DNA of 5,443 bases from an uncultured Finegoldia sp. (GTDB taxonomy: Bacteria > Bacillota > Clostridia > Tissierellales > Peptoniphilaceae), in NCBI RefSeq assembly GCF_947252345.1, contig NZ_CAMXVC010000049.1, forward strand, positions 1 to 5,443. The letters are read 5' to 3'. The notes under the pieces were generated by a model that searched no databases, had not been told where the DNA came from, and saw only the letters and a program-made list of their open reading frames with translations. This document shows positions 5,430-5,443 of this stretch, in pieces. Made by a program: the position numbers and the translations under genes. Positions within the stretch are counted from its first letter, which is position 1. The number at the start of each line of letters is the position of its first letter.

Positions 5430-5443
5430 TTGCTTTTAAGTGG
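5404..5443. repeat. Right copy of exact 40-bp terminal direct repeat
   Basis: Identical to 1-40 and ending at the window edge. At the left copy the sequence continues TACCACCAGGAATCG then TATTAAA. If this right copy is an att site with the intact tRNA, the unseen continuation should keep TACCACCAGGAATCG and then run into AACCTGG and the rest of a tRNA on the minus strand. If the molecule is circular it should continue exactly as at position 41. Confidence 0.95.

Noticed and set aside
1..5443. CRISPR array, rRNA or a complete tRNA gene
   Set aside because: No regularly spaced repeats, no rRNA-like stretches and no complete cloverleaf are visible; only a tRNA 3'-end-like piece at 37-55.
1..5443. 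Replication or mobilisation gene that would prove a plasmid
   Set aside because: No Rep, Mob, integrase or complete transposase is encoded in the window, so circularity cannot be supported from gene content.

Overview
The window looks like accessory DNA from a Bacteroidales-type genome (Bacteroides, Parabacteroides or a relative). Evidence: it is AT-rich, has several TAnnTTTG promoter elements typical of Bacteroidota sigma factors, has no clear Shine-Dalgarno sequences before its genes, carries a remnant of a small peptide family I associate with Bacteroidales, and carries a fragment resembling an ISAon1/ISL3-type insertion sequence. Species cannot be named.

The core is one leftward (minus-strand) operon of four tightly packed genes read from about 4040 down to 194. 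In transcription order it encodes an AAA15/ABC-like ATPase with complete nucleotide-binding motifs (2637-4013), a small multi-span membrane protein resembling KwaA (2039-2629), a DUF4868-type protein resembling KwaB (1186-2049), and a RhuM-family protein (194-1183). The junctions are a 7-nt gap, an 11-nt overlap and a 2-nt gap. KwaA plus KwaB is the known two-gene Kiwa anti-phage system. Here a Kiwa-like pair sits between an SMC/ABC-type ATPase and RhuM, which suggests an extended or divergent Kiwa-like defence system. This is the most interesting part of the window.

Right of the operon, 4014-4224 is a regulatory region with two divergent TAnnTTTG promoters and an 8-bp inverted repeat between them that could be an operator. 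The rightward promoter serves a broken small gene (4225-4461) with an in-frame TAA after 11 codons and a lost C-terminus. Converging on it from the right is the 5'-truncated C-terminal part of an adenine-specific restriction-modification methylase (4410-5201). Its 5' side is fused near 5200 to the first ~170 bp of an insertion sequence (terminal repeat, promoter and truncated first orf, about 5201-5371). The right flank is therefore a graveyard of a restriction system and a transposon.

The window begins and ends with the same 40 bases (1-40 = 5404-5443), which include half of a strong bidirectional terminator. Just inside the left copy, the minus strand reads like the 3' end of a tRNA (T-loop onward). 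This fits a small island integrated in a tRNA 3' end with no integrase of its own, but the same repeat would arise if this is a circular molecule or contig with overlapping ends. The sequence alone does not decide between these.
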